Shown here: positions 11,117 to 21,300 of the stretch, piece by piece | How positions within the stretch are numbered: position 1 is the first letter of the stretch | How the letters are laid out: the number at the start of each line of letters is the position of its first letter | Notes under the pieces: model-generated | Database searches by the model: none | Told to the model about the DNA's origin: nothing | The model's input: the letters and a program-made list of their open reading frames with translations, nothing else | Program-made: the position numbers and the translations under genes | NCBI GenBank assembly: GCA_014529385.2 | Contig: CM043946.1 | Coordinates: forward strand, 21,258,577 to 21,322,576 | Reading direction: 5' to 3' | DNA: 64,000 bases | Source: Adiantum capillus-veneris | Lineage: Eukaryota; Streptophyta; Polypodiopsida; Polypodiales; Pteridaceae

Positions 11117-11997
11117 AGACATACTACACATAGCATGTCTAACTGCTCAAAATTGCTCCAACTTCAAACCACAGACTCCTCTTAAGGTGCTGATCACTCT
11201 GGTATGCTCACAATTGGATTTGGAGTGCTAAATCATTGTGAACACATCCTACGTGTAGGATGTCTAAGTGCTCTGTTTCACTCGAAACTTGCGCCACAGC
11301 TTCCCCTTGATGTCAACAACCCAATGCTATGCTTAGATTTTACTTTGGATTTCAAAAGACCCCAAGTTTAGCTATTCTATCCTTTTTCAGTAAAAAATAC
11401 TAAAGTCTGCTTAAAATCCAATTTTCTCACCCAATTGAGATGAAACCTGTCTCATGCACTCAATAAAGCATGTAGATCATGCTCATGAAGACATCCTATG
11501 GTTTTGGTCTTAAAATAATTCCTTGGGCCCAATTTGGGTAAGATGTCTGGCAATTTCCATCTTTTGGCCTTATCCTGTCAAGATATGGTCAAGTTCCCCC
11601 TTCTAAGTGAATATAGGGTAATTGTTACCTTCTAAACACAGTGGTCAACTCACATTTTCAAAATTCTCACCAGAACACCCTGTAGACATCCTACACGTAG
11701 GATGTCTACTGCTCCTTTTCTCAGACTAAAGTGCTACTTTGCCTTCCCTATGCTCTCAGAAAGTGCCAATATGCCTTACAAGTGAAAAAATATGCAAATT
11801 TCTCTCAATTTAAACCTTTTCTGAACTTTTACGTTTTTTGAGTCCGCCTTTTAGCTTTTGGGCAATCCAATAAGGGAAAAACACTCAAGCCTATATGTTA
11901 CTAGGGTGAAACCCACCCTCTGAACACACAGGTGACCTCAGTTTTTCCAAATTCCCTGCTAAAAACCGCCTGGAGACATGCTACGCGTAGGATGTCT
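11117..11997. repeat. Four dispersed 24-bp palindromes
   Basis: Copies lie at 11117-11140, 11242-11265, 11684-11707 and 11974-11997. The best copy (11684) has perfect 11-base arms, AGACATCCTAC and GTAGGATGTCT, around a two-base centre. The others differ at one to four positions, and the centre varies (AC, GT, GC). Surrounding text is also loosely repeated. A half-copy sits in the adjoining LTR near 12984-12996. Too few and too irregular for a CRISPR array. Confidence 0.85.
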
Positions 11998-12189
11998 ACT
12001 GTCTTAAAATTTATTTTTTTCTGACAGAAGTACTCCTTATGCTCTGCAGCTCTCTCAAAAATACTCACAGAAACCTTTGAGCTTCAATATAGCTTCTAAA
12101 CACTCTTTTCCGTCTTTTATAGCTCTTTGATGAGACTAACAACAAATATAACATGGATGAAGTGCTCCAAATCATAAATCATGATGTCC

Positions 12190-12202
12190 TACTTACCCTA
12201 CT
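12190..12202 (-). promoter_or_regulatory. Candidate 5' splice site in the minus-strand leader
   Basis: The minus strand reads GAGTAGGGTAAGTAG. It fits the plant donor consensus AG|GTAAGT and is nearly identical to the motif at the same place in the giant element's leader (34546-34558). Splicing is inferred from the sequence only. Confidence 0.4.
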
Positions 12203-12451
12203 CCTACTCATCATGTGAGATGGTGATTTTGGTGTCTCGATTGCTTCCTGGCCTCCACGGACTCTCAGCTATCCTTTCACCACCTTTACCACTCCAAAAC
12301 CCACTCTCCTACCTAATACTAATTACCCTACTCCTACTCATCATGTGAGATGGTGATTTTGGTGTCTCGGTTGCTTCCTAGCCTCCCGAGACTCTCAAGC
12401 TATCCTTTCACCGCCTTTACCACTCCAGCTCCTACTCTCCTACCTAATACT
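12193..12451. repeat. 130-bp tandem duplication
   Basis: Units at about 12193-12322 and 12323-12451 are nearly identical, differing at about ten positions. The duplicated block includes the donor-like motif, but only the first unit keeps the full GTAAGT (minus strand). Confidence 0.9.
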
Positions 12452-12615
12452 ACCTAAGTCAAAGGATCTAGGCCAGACACTTGCTCCCTAGACTCCTCCT
12501 AAGACCTAGAGAGTCCACCACCCTCTTATCCTATCTAAATGTTAAATAAGACTCTGGCAAGCTAGAGAATCCCTATCCTCAAGGACTAGTCTCGGTCACC
12601 TACCTAGGGTTTTTG

Positions 12616-12634
12616 TCCCCGGCAGCGGCGCCAA
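12616..12634 (-). other. Primer-binding site, tRNA-Asp type
   Basis: The minus strand reads TTGGCGCCGCTGCCGGGGA directly after the LTR end. It matches the complement of plant tRNA-Asp(GTC), TGGCGCCGTTGCCGGGGA, with one mismatch. Athila-type Ty3/gypsy elements use this primer. Confidence 0.85.
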
Positions 12635-13569
12635 TGTTGGCGGATACGCCACGACGGACGTCAGCACAGTGAGAACTCACCTAACAAGGTTTGTCAGCTA
12701 AGGACGAAGCTCGATCCACAGGCACGTGGAAGCAAGCATAGGGTGTCAACCTACACTTGACCGACTATTGCCTACTTCCTACAGAGGTCTCTACCCAATG
12801 TCTAAGTTACAGCCTTCAAGAGTACACAAGAGGAGATTTCCTACAACGCTTTCAAGAGCCAATTACCCATCAAACATTCTTGAAATGCTACGAAACTTGA
12901 AGGAAATCCTATTAACACCAATAGGTCGCTCTCCCTAAGGTCCGTGACCCAAAACCCCAACCCTAAACACCCGGTGCAGAATCATGTAGGATGTCTGGTC
13001 AAAATTTACAGGTCGACGTTTTCTGAAAACTAAACTGCCTAATGTGTAGCTCTACTCATTGCGAACACGTGGATATGTTGAAGTGCAAAAACGGACAACG
13101 TATGCTCATTGAATCACCAGATATAGCTCGTGGGTCGATCTCGCAAATCCGGGTCGTACACCTGCAATGTAGGTGTTGGCACATAGCTCTCTTCGGGGGC
13201 AACACGCTGCACTTCTCCACACTTGATTCCAACCACCAGTGTGCGCGAAGCTTCAAGATAAACTCTCACTCTCTCTCGTACACAGAGTACGCTCAACTCC
13301 CACAAACATAACTTTAAAAAAATGACAAAAGGTTTTTTGCATTAAGGTCAAAAGTGGAATAATTACCTTACAATCTCAAACCCTAATGTTCCAATTGAAC
13401 CATTTACTAAGTCTAAATGTCAAAAATGGGATACAATTTTGAAGTTTCTGCAAGCCCCGCTATTTACAAAGGTGAAATGAAGGTTTCTTCTCAATCAAGG
13501 AATGAGTACAAAGGAAATTAGTATCCCACCGGGCAATCATCCTCCGTTGGGTGTGTCGAGTCGCTAACA
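12635..13569 (-). repeat. 5' LTR of a minus-strand gypsy element
   Basis: Read on the minus strand it starts TGTTAGCG and ends CGCCAACA, which are imperfect inverted termini, and is followed at once by the primer-binding site. Its length is 935 bases. It includes a half-copy of the leader palindrome (12984-12996). Three short ORFs within (13042-13311 and shadows) look fortuitous. No second copy of this LTR is seen in the window. Confidence 0.75.
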
Positions 13570-15218
13570 CCAACTCAAAATCATTATTTTCCAATTATAA
13601 GTGATATTGTGATAAAAGGTTAGATTCTACTTTAGAGAAGGCACATAAATATTTAAAGGTCAAATAAACCAATTCTTGGATCCAATGGTTGAGGTTCTAC
13701 CTTGTATCTACTCACATCTTGGGTTTCAAAATTCGAAACTTCTACCTGAGCACTTTATTTTCTGTATACCATTACTTCTTAATTACAAGAGATGTCTGTC
13801 AATGGTGATGCACAGTTGCAATTTACATGAGCATGTCATTCATTAACATCCTCCCTATAGAAATTCTCACTTGGGTTCATCACCATAGGATATGCATGAC
13901 AAAGTCCCAAACACATCTTGACTTCTCATATTTATAAAAAATGATAAAGACAGTTTGATAATTGTACTTAAGGATAGGGTCATAGACTTTTCTAACTAGT
14001 CTATCTTACTTCTTCCAGATTTTAAATATGACCTTTTTGCAAAAGACATATTGTACAGTTAAGCATGAGTGATTTCTTGCCAGGAATGATGTCACGGGTG
14101 GGTACCTCCAAAGGTAAGCAAAGGGTAATATAAAGAACATGTCTTTGCACTTAAATATTTCCTTCTTGAAGATTTTTCTAAACCCAAAGTAGGTACTTAT
14201 GTTTGGTATTGAGGCTGGGCATCAACATACAATTCCCATGCTACGTAGAAATTTGGAACGAGATAGTCTCTAGTCCACTTTAAAGCTTGAATCACTTCAA
14301 CACCCCAACAAACATTGAATCTGATAGTATAGTTGAAAAGACATTTCTCACAAAGTCACTTGGGAGTTCTTCTAGATGATTGATGAGATCCATCTAAGAA
14401 TAGGACAAGGAGAGAAGACTTAGTACACATGGATACCAAAATTGAGTCTATATCTTTGTTCATTAAAATTTCAGTTTTATGGGTGCCTACAATATTGCAT
14501 ATATCACAGAGCTAACTCTTCAAACACTCTCTTACCTCTCATCATTGGAAATTCCCAAGCACTAGACTGGTAGCAGGACACTTTTATGTCCTCAAACACT
14601 TTCATGTCCTGTTAAGTGATCATTTTTCTTTAATTATTTGGAGTGTTTGAAGATGAATTTCTAAGTGCTATATATCCACAAAGTTGCCTTATGAGCTAAA
14701 ACAAAACTTGACATTTTTGTGGAATATTAATCTCACCATTAACCTTATTTTTACACAGCATTTTTGAACCTTGACTATGTTATTGGCTTTTTTTCCAATG
14801 TTTTGCAACTATACCACTCTAGAATTCATGTTTGTGAGGTTTAGACTTCTAGAGAGTTAGCCTTAGTAGTTCTCAACATATTCTCATCCTTCTAGGGAGA
14901 ATTAAGTGTTAAAGTTGAAAGTTATGAACAAATTACAAGAATTGTTTAATCTTTTTTTGGCCAAATTTAGCACTTTTATGGTCTTTTTAGTGGTGTTCTT
15001 GTTATCCAAATGCAATTGTGATTGTGTAAGTGGCATGTGTAAAATAAATCTAATCTTCCTTGAGTTTTGGGTTACCTACTATCCTATATAGTATAGTCTA
15101 TGATGATGGTTGAGATTTTTAATTGTATAAGAATATGAGACATTCTAGTGTAACAAGTATAGCTTTCCCAATATTGCTAGTTTCTTAGGCCAATTGTGTG
15201 TATTTTATAGGTAGTTAT
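13570..15218. other. AT-rich stretch with no recognised gene
   Basis: No ORF above 61 codons and no domain. Short repeats with inverted context (TTCAAACACTC near 14519 and its complement near 14640) may be a small MITE-like hairpin but are too weak to call. This stretch lies between the LTR at 12.6-13.6 kb and the 3' end of the minus-strand copia at 15219. It may be old host intergenic DNA. Confidence 0.5.
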
Positions 15219-15346
15219 TGTTGGAATTATGGTTGTAGGAAGACACAGACATCTTGAAGAAGATGAAGGAAGCTCAAGGCACTCAACAAAGAGTGTATTA
15301 CTTAGTGTGCAATAGAAAGATGGATAGCCCTAGAATGACTGGGCGT
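15219..15346 (-). repeat. Distal part of the 3' LTR of the outermost copia
   Basis: Plus-strand start TGTTGGAATT corresponds to a minus-strand LTR end AATTCCAACA. It continues at 61128 on the far side of the giant element. The last five bases (15342-15346, ggcgt) are the target duplication of the giant. Confidence 0.65.
15342..15346. repeat. Left target-site duplication of the giant gypsy
   Basis: ggcgt here pairs with ggcat at 61123-61127, one mismatch in five. Confidence 0.7.
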
Positions 15347-15512
15347 TGATAGTAGCAAGCTAGCTCGGACACCATTTTTCGGAGCTCTTGTTGTAAAAAC
15401 ACTTATTATTTTGATAAATCGAGAATATTGTAACTCTTATTTCTCAAATAACCTTGTAATTGATGAGCTGGGGCTACAAGATTATAGATTGTAACAACCT
15501 GTCATTACTTGT
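15347..15512 (+). repeat. 5' LTR of the giant element, first part
   Basis: Starts TGATAGTAGCAAGCTAGCTC and aligns with 60242-60390 in the 3' LTR. It is interrupted here by the non-autonomous LTR element. Confidence 0.85.
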
Positions 15513-15609
15513 TGTCGTGGCACTTTGAGGGCACGGTGAGAAAAAGCAATATTGAAAGACATTTGGAAGCTTTTATCAAAATATGATTTATGCTAGGGCT
15601 TGATTATGT
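15513..15609 (+). repeat. First LTR of the non-autonomous element, left part
   Basis: Aligns with 31159-31256. The Tat insertion splits it after ATGT (15606-15609), which recurs at 27959-27962. The unsplit text in the second LTR (GATTATGTCATCAGAT at 31249) shows the original target. Confidence 0.9.
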
Positions 15610-15866
15610 TGAGGCGGTCCGGGGCGGGCAACAAGAAGAGTGGCCTCTAGACACCCTTCAAGGCTCCCGTGCTGCTCAATGGGGCTGGGGCACAACACAA
15701 CACAAACCAAAACAACAAACCCACCGCCAAATCCCAACTACACAAGGGGCACCACCTAGTTTAAGAGCGAACTAGGACGCAAAAGAGGAGAATCGTTAGA
15801 GCAACCCACAAACAAGCAAGGAATTTACACTAACCCTAACACCAATGGAATACTCTCACACACTAA

Positions 15867-15910
<44 letters not shown>

Positions 15911-18294
15911 TGCTCGGGCTGCTTTGAAACGTATCGGCAATGATCAAGCAAACATAACTATATATTTAAGAAAGAGAGAGAAAGGGGGAGGGGGTGCTTG
16001 TTGCATTAATACCTTCTTACAAATCTGTCATGACAAATCAAAGTGAGATTAGTACTTGTTCAACATAGCTTGCGTAAATTTCACCACAACACATCACTAG
16101 AAAAGCCACCCCAATCACTGTCTTAAGGCCAGGGGAGTCCTCTCCACCCTGTCGCCCTCTTACAGTATGTGGGATTTATGGCTAGATTGATGACAACACC
16201 AGAGACAAGCTATCAAGAACTTAAAAAAAACCAAGACACTTACGCATCATTGTTGTCCATTACTTCACGTTGGAAAGGAGACAAAATATCCAAGATTAGT
16301 CCAAATCCACCCTCCTTGATTCAGCGAATGTTGGGCTTACACTAGTAGGAGAAATGATAGATTTCCTACTCTCAATTGAATGATCACTCTCTCTCTTACA
16401 ATGGCATAGATTTCCCTTGCTAATCCCCTATTACAACACATGCACATGCATAAGACAATGAGCTTCCACTCAAGAGCTCCTTCTAGAGAGGTTGAGCTTG
16501 GCTTCTCAAGCTATAGCATAGTGCTCTTGCTTATGGCTTCCCCCCTTTTATGCTAGCTACACCCTCCTTTTATAGCAATTTTGAAGGCTAGGGTTACTCC
16601 TCTAACCATGGTTGAGTTAGATTTTCAGCAATTTATCTAATTTCTTTTGCTTGGAATTATCAAGAAGTTGGTGGGGAAAGAGAGAGGAGAGAAATGGAGG
16701 TGATAGGACTTTTCATAGTGGGTTAGTGTTAGTAGAGTTAGTATTAATTTACAAATGGAATTGAATATTTACAATGGGAGTATCCATGTAGGATACAAAT
16801 AAGGAAGAAAAACTCTTAAGAGGTAAGAAAAGGTGGATTTCTTACAAGGTTGATGCTCCAACTGTCTTGAGTAGGGCCAATTTTGACGCTTGTTGACGGT
16901 CCACTAGCTTTGACGGTACATTGTTTCTCCACTCTTGACCTTCCTTGAGAGACAAGGTAATTGAAGCTGAGTAATCAACCACCATGATGCTATCTTTTAA
17001 GAGAAGAGGCTGAATTTTGTGGTTTTTTGATAGATATGGGTAATTTGGAGGAGGAAAAATGAGACTAGGTGGTCAATTTTGGAATGGAATTGTGTGTGGG
17101 AGGTATGAGTTCACCATGGTTTCTCTTATTCTTCAAGGTTGAGGAGAAGGTGAGTAGTGTGCAGAGAGGAGTGGTGAGAGAGATGGGGATGATGAGTGGA
17201 GAAGTGTGTGTGAAAGAGGAAAATGATAAAGTGGAAGAGAGAGTGTGGCTGCATAGCATGGGAAAACTGGGGTCCACTAAAAAAATCATAGCTCATAGCT
17301 GGTAGCTCCAAAAATCATGAAAAATTTGGGGTGATTATTCAGGGCGTGGGCTACATTTTCTCTTTTGACCACCGCTCCAAATTCGGAGTGGAGATAGGTG
17401 CCAAAATTCTCACCAAAAAGCCTGTTTTTTATGCCTGCAAAAGTCTTTTAGTGGTCCCCTCCTTTGTTGAATTTGTACAATGCATCCAAGAGTGAGCCCC
17501 TCCTTTGTCATATTATAATACAAAGCATTCAAGTTGCCCTTGACCCATGCATGGAGGAGGATTATTGGTGAAATAAGAAATATATACATGGTGGGACTAG
17601 TGTATGGACTATTCATGGACTTTAGCTCAATGAGCACATGGTGTTAGAATAATGAGTAAAAATAATAATAAAAATATGGAGGAGTTATGGATATGTAAAG
17701 ATATTGGAATCATATGATATGGTCCCTCCTTGAATTATTTTGGGTGAAAGAGGAAAAGGTATGCAAGTAAATAATATAATAAAAGTAACCAATGAGTAGA
17801 AATCAATTTTTTGTTTTCACGAGGGTGAGGGTGAAAATGTGGGAGTGATTTGTATGAAGGAAAAATATGAGGTTAGAGTATGTACATATTGGCAAAAAAT
17901 ATATATATATATATATATATAATTATGGTGTAAGAGGATGAAAGAAGGTGTACATAGGTTTAATAAAACACATACCTAAGTAGAAATATTTAAATAAAAT
18001 ACCAAAATAATTATTAAAAATCCCTATATTTAGGCCATATATACAATGAAATATTTACACACAAAGAGGCCATAATATACTTTTATTTTTTTTATTTTTT
18101 TTTATTTTTTATTTGGCTCACCTAGCCCAGTGACTAGCTAGCTGAGGGTTTTTAAGAAGATATGGGAAAAGTCCCGTGACTCACGCACGCCTATGTACAG
18201 TGAAATGGTAGGGATAGCCACAGTGTTTGGGTGATTTTGGTAGGGTGAGGTAACTCACTGTGGCAATTACAAGGAGCCGAAAAAACGGCTATCA
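15610..18294 (-). repeat. 3' LTR of the Tat element (left copy)
   Basis: 2685 bases, nearly identical to 25265-27958. It includes a GA microsatellite (15871-15907), an AT run (about 17899-17920) and a T-rich run near 18080-18112. Short ORFs at 17065-17311 and 17410-17637 occur in both LTR copies and have no coding support. Confidence 0.97.
15871..15907. repeat. (GA)n microsatellite in the Tat 3' LTR
   Basis: About 18 GA units; the other LTR has about 22 at 25527-25570. Confidence 0.95.
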
Positions 18295-18310
18295 TTAGCC
18301 CTCCCCCTGG
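18295..18310 (-). other. Polypurine tract of the Tat element
   Basis: The minus strand reads CCAGGGGGAGGGCTAA immediately before the 3' LTR start. Confidence 0.75.
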
Positions 18311-18322
18311 ATGATGGTATAT

Positions 18323-21300
18323 TCATGTACCATCATAGAGCATCTTTTCCAAAGAGAGTGCTTCAGAGTCCTTGACGAGATCTTCATTGTTTGGCCCCTC
18401 AGAATTTTGGCTGGAGTTACACTCATGCTTCATGTAACAATACTTACATGAGACAGCGGCCTTTGGACAGATATTTGGTAGATCCTTTGGTAGAAGGCGA
18501 CTCAAATAGGGCTTCAAGCGATACCCGTTTACCTTCCTGGAGAGCTCTTTACCATTCAAGTCCATAAGCTGATAGTAGCTAGAATTGAAAGCCTTCTTGA
18601 CTATGTATGGCCCTTGCCATCTAGTTTCAAACTTGGCATCAAAACGATTGTCAAGTCGATTGTCATACCTTAGCACAAGCTCTCCTTCCTTGATGCCTTT
18701 GTCCTTCAGTTTCTTGTCGTGCGTTTCTTTCGCTTGTGTGGCTTTCCTCTTGTAGCACTCGTATGCTGCTTCTCTTTTCCACTCAAGCTCCACTAACGTA
18801 AGAAGTCGATCCATCCATACCTCTTGATCATCTTGTGCTGATTTGCCATGAAGTCGCATTGTTGGAATGTTTAGCTCAATTGGCTGTAAAGCCTCTTGAC
18901 CATAGACCAAGTGAAATGGTGTGAACTCCGTGGCTTCCCTATATGTGGTTCGATACGCCCACAAGGCACCATCCAAGAAGTCATCCCATAATTTTGTCTT
19001 GTTTTGCACCATCTTTCTAATGATTCCTGCAATGACACCATTAGCCTTCTCCACCAAACCATTTGACTGTGGGTAGTATGGTGTGCTATGACGATGTAGA
19101 ATGTGAAGCTCTTCACAAACTTCTGTGAGCAATCCTTTCCTAAACCCTGGACCATTATCAGAAACAATCTCCAAAGGTGTGCCAAATCTACAACAAATGT
19201 GAGTGTAGACGAATTTGCTTACTGTCTTCTCATTTACCTTTGCCACACTTTGTGCTTCCACCCACCTAGTCATATAGTCTACAGCCACTAGAATGTAGAG
19301 TTTACCATTTTTTGTCCTAGGCAGAGGACCCATAGCATCAATGCCCCACTTTTCAAAGGGTCCATTTGCAAGCACTATTTGCCTCGGGCCATGCACCAAC
19401 CTTCTATTTCCATTTATCTGACAAGTGTGACAGCTTTTACACCAATGTTGAACATCCACATGCAAACTTGGCCAAACATACCCCGAAAGCAAAATCTTCT
19501 TCACAGTTAATTCTTGGGCAAAATGACCACCACATGCCTCTTCATGCAAACCTTTTAGAATGGCTGGAATTTCCTTAATAGTTGGTACTCGTCTGCACAC
19601 TTGATCCTTCCCTCTTTGATAGAGGGAGCCTTCTCGGAAGAGATATACGCTTGCCTTCTTCATCAGTCTCCTCTTCTGAGCTTTTGTGAAGTCTGGTGGA
19701 AACTCACCCTCCAAAATGTAGCCAATGATGGGAGCCAATGACTCCAATCCCTGGTACCTCGGTTGCTTCACAGCAGCCGCCACCATGATGACCTGCACTT
19801 CTTTCTTTACACATGCAACGGCTTGTTGTGCAAGTAAATCAGCATCTTCATTCTGTTTCCTAGGAATATGATATAGTTGCACTTCTTCAAATTGATTAAA
19901 CAATCTACGAATGGCATGAACTTTTGTCCGTAAGCTCTCATTCTTGCATGCCCAAATGCCTAAAATCTGTTTAACAATGAGAAGTGCATCTCCCTTTACC
20001 ATGAGGCGTTGTATCCCTTGGCCAATGCACATCTTCAAACCATGAAGTAGAGTGTCATATTCTGCTTCATTGTTGCTAGCTGAACTTGGTAGATTGAACT
20101 TCTCTTTCATGACCACCTCTCCACTTGGGTTGAGCAACACTAGCCCTCCCCCTGCTTTTCCTGTGGCTCGACGAAAAGCTCCATCAAAGAACAAAGTAAA
20201 AGCATTAGGAATACTTTTTGGTGGTGGCAATGGTAGGGTCTTTACTTCAGGCACCTTAATCTCCTTTTCGTGCACCCTATAAGTGAGAATCCCTGCCAAT
20301 TGTGCACGCACACTATCTTCTACCTTGAAAGAGTATTGAAACTCTTGCAACTCCATAATCCACTTTGAGATCCTAGTACTAAGATTCATTTGAGATGACA
20401 CCCAAGGGAACAAATTTTCTGCAGTGAGAATTACAAAAGGTTTTGGTAGCAGGTAGGATCTAAACTTTCTCACCGCAAACATGAGAGAAAGCATCATGAG
20501 TTCTGCTTCTGTGTAGTCTCTCTCCAAAGCATTCATGACCCTACTAGCAAAGTAGATGGGTCGCATCCTTGTACTGTGGGGATCTTGTTGTAGCAACACA
20601 GCACCAATTGTTTCTTTCCCAGCACTAGAGCTAACAAAGAATGTGTACTCCCAACAAGGAGGCATGAGTGTTGGTAGCTCTGACAAAATGACTTTAATGT
20701 TACAAAAGTACTCTTCAAGCTCATCAGACCATGCAAATTCTACTTGTTGTGTCAACTTTTGCAAAGGGTGAAGTAACTCCGAGGCTAAGTGAATGAAGCG
20801 TGACATATACTTCACCTTTTGAATGAATGAGATGACCTCCTTAAGACTCTTGGGTGATGGTAGCTCAATAAGAGCCTTTGCCTTCGAAGGATCCACTTCA
20901 ATGCCTTTGTAAGAAACTTTATGACCAAGCAAGATTACTTCATCCTCACCTATATGGCACTTGTCGGGGTTGAGTTGACCTCCCATGTCGTAGAGCTTCT
21001 TTAAACCTTCTTCTACCCTTTGTAGATGCAATGATTTTGAGCTATAAATACAGAAATCATCAATGAACACCCTAATTGACTTTCCAAAGAATGCTTGAAA
21101 CACCATATTCATGAAACGTTGGAATGTTGCAGGAGCATTTGTCAGACCAAATGGCATGACTCTAAAAGCATAACAACCCCAAGGAGTGATAAAGGTTGTT
21201 TTCAATTGATCCTCCAGTGCAATCCCTATTTGAAAGTAACCTGAGTAACCATCGCACACAGTGTACTTCTCATGACCAGCTACCTCATTTAGTATCTCAT

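Larger units (their letters stand above)
10499..12615 (-). other. Leader of a minus-strand gypsy element, with palindrome array
   Basis: This non-coding 2.1 kb lies between the primer-binding site and the first ORF. Read on the minus strand it holds a splice-donor-like GGGTAAGTAG at about 12190-12200, inside a 130-bp tandem duplication. Four long palindromes (11117-11997) follow. Plus-strand ORFs here, such as 10672-10986, have no support. The layout matches the leader of the giant element (34215-36290). Confidence 0.55.

Noticed and set aside
11117-11997. CRISPR-like array
   Set aside because: Only four imperfect palindromes at irregular spacing (125-442 bases) in a plant genome, with no cas genes.
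12616-12634. tRNA gene
   Set aside because: Only the primer-site complement of a tRNA 3' end is present, with no cloverleaf around it.
6459-13569. 6459-7459 and 12635-13569 as the two LTRs of one element
   Set aside because: Both start TGTTA on the minus strand but then share no sequence, so they belong to different families.
14510-14670. Possible small MITE with TTCAAACACTC inverted ends
   Set aside because: The pairing is about 12 bases with a poor match beyond, and no target duplication.
17065-17311. Overlapping ORFs on both strands in the Tat LTR
   Set aside because: They recur in both LTR copies by duplication, and the two strands mirror each other. The Val/Glu and Ser/Phe biases come from the base composition.
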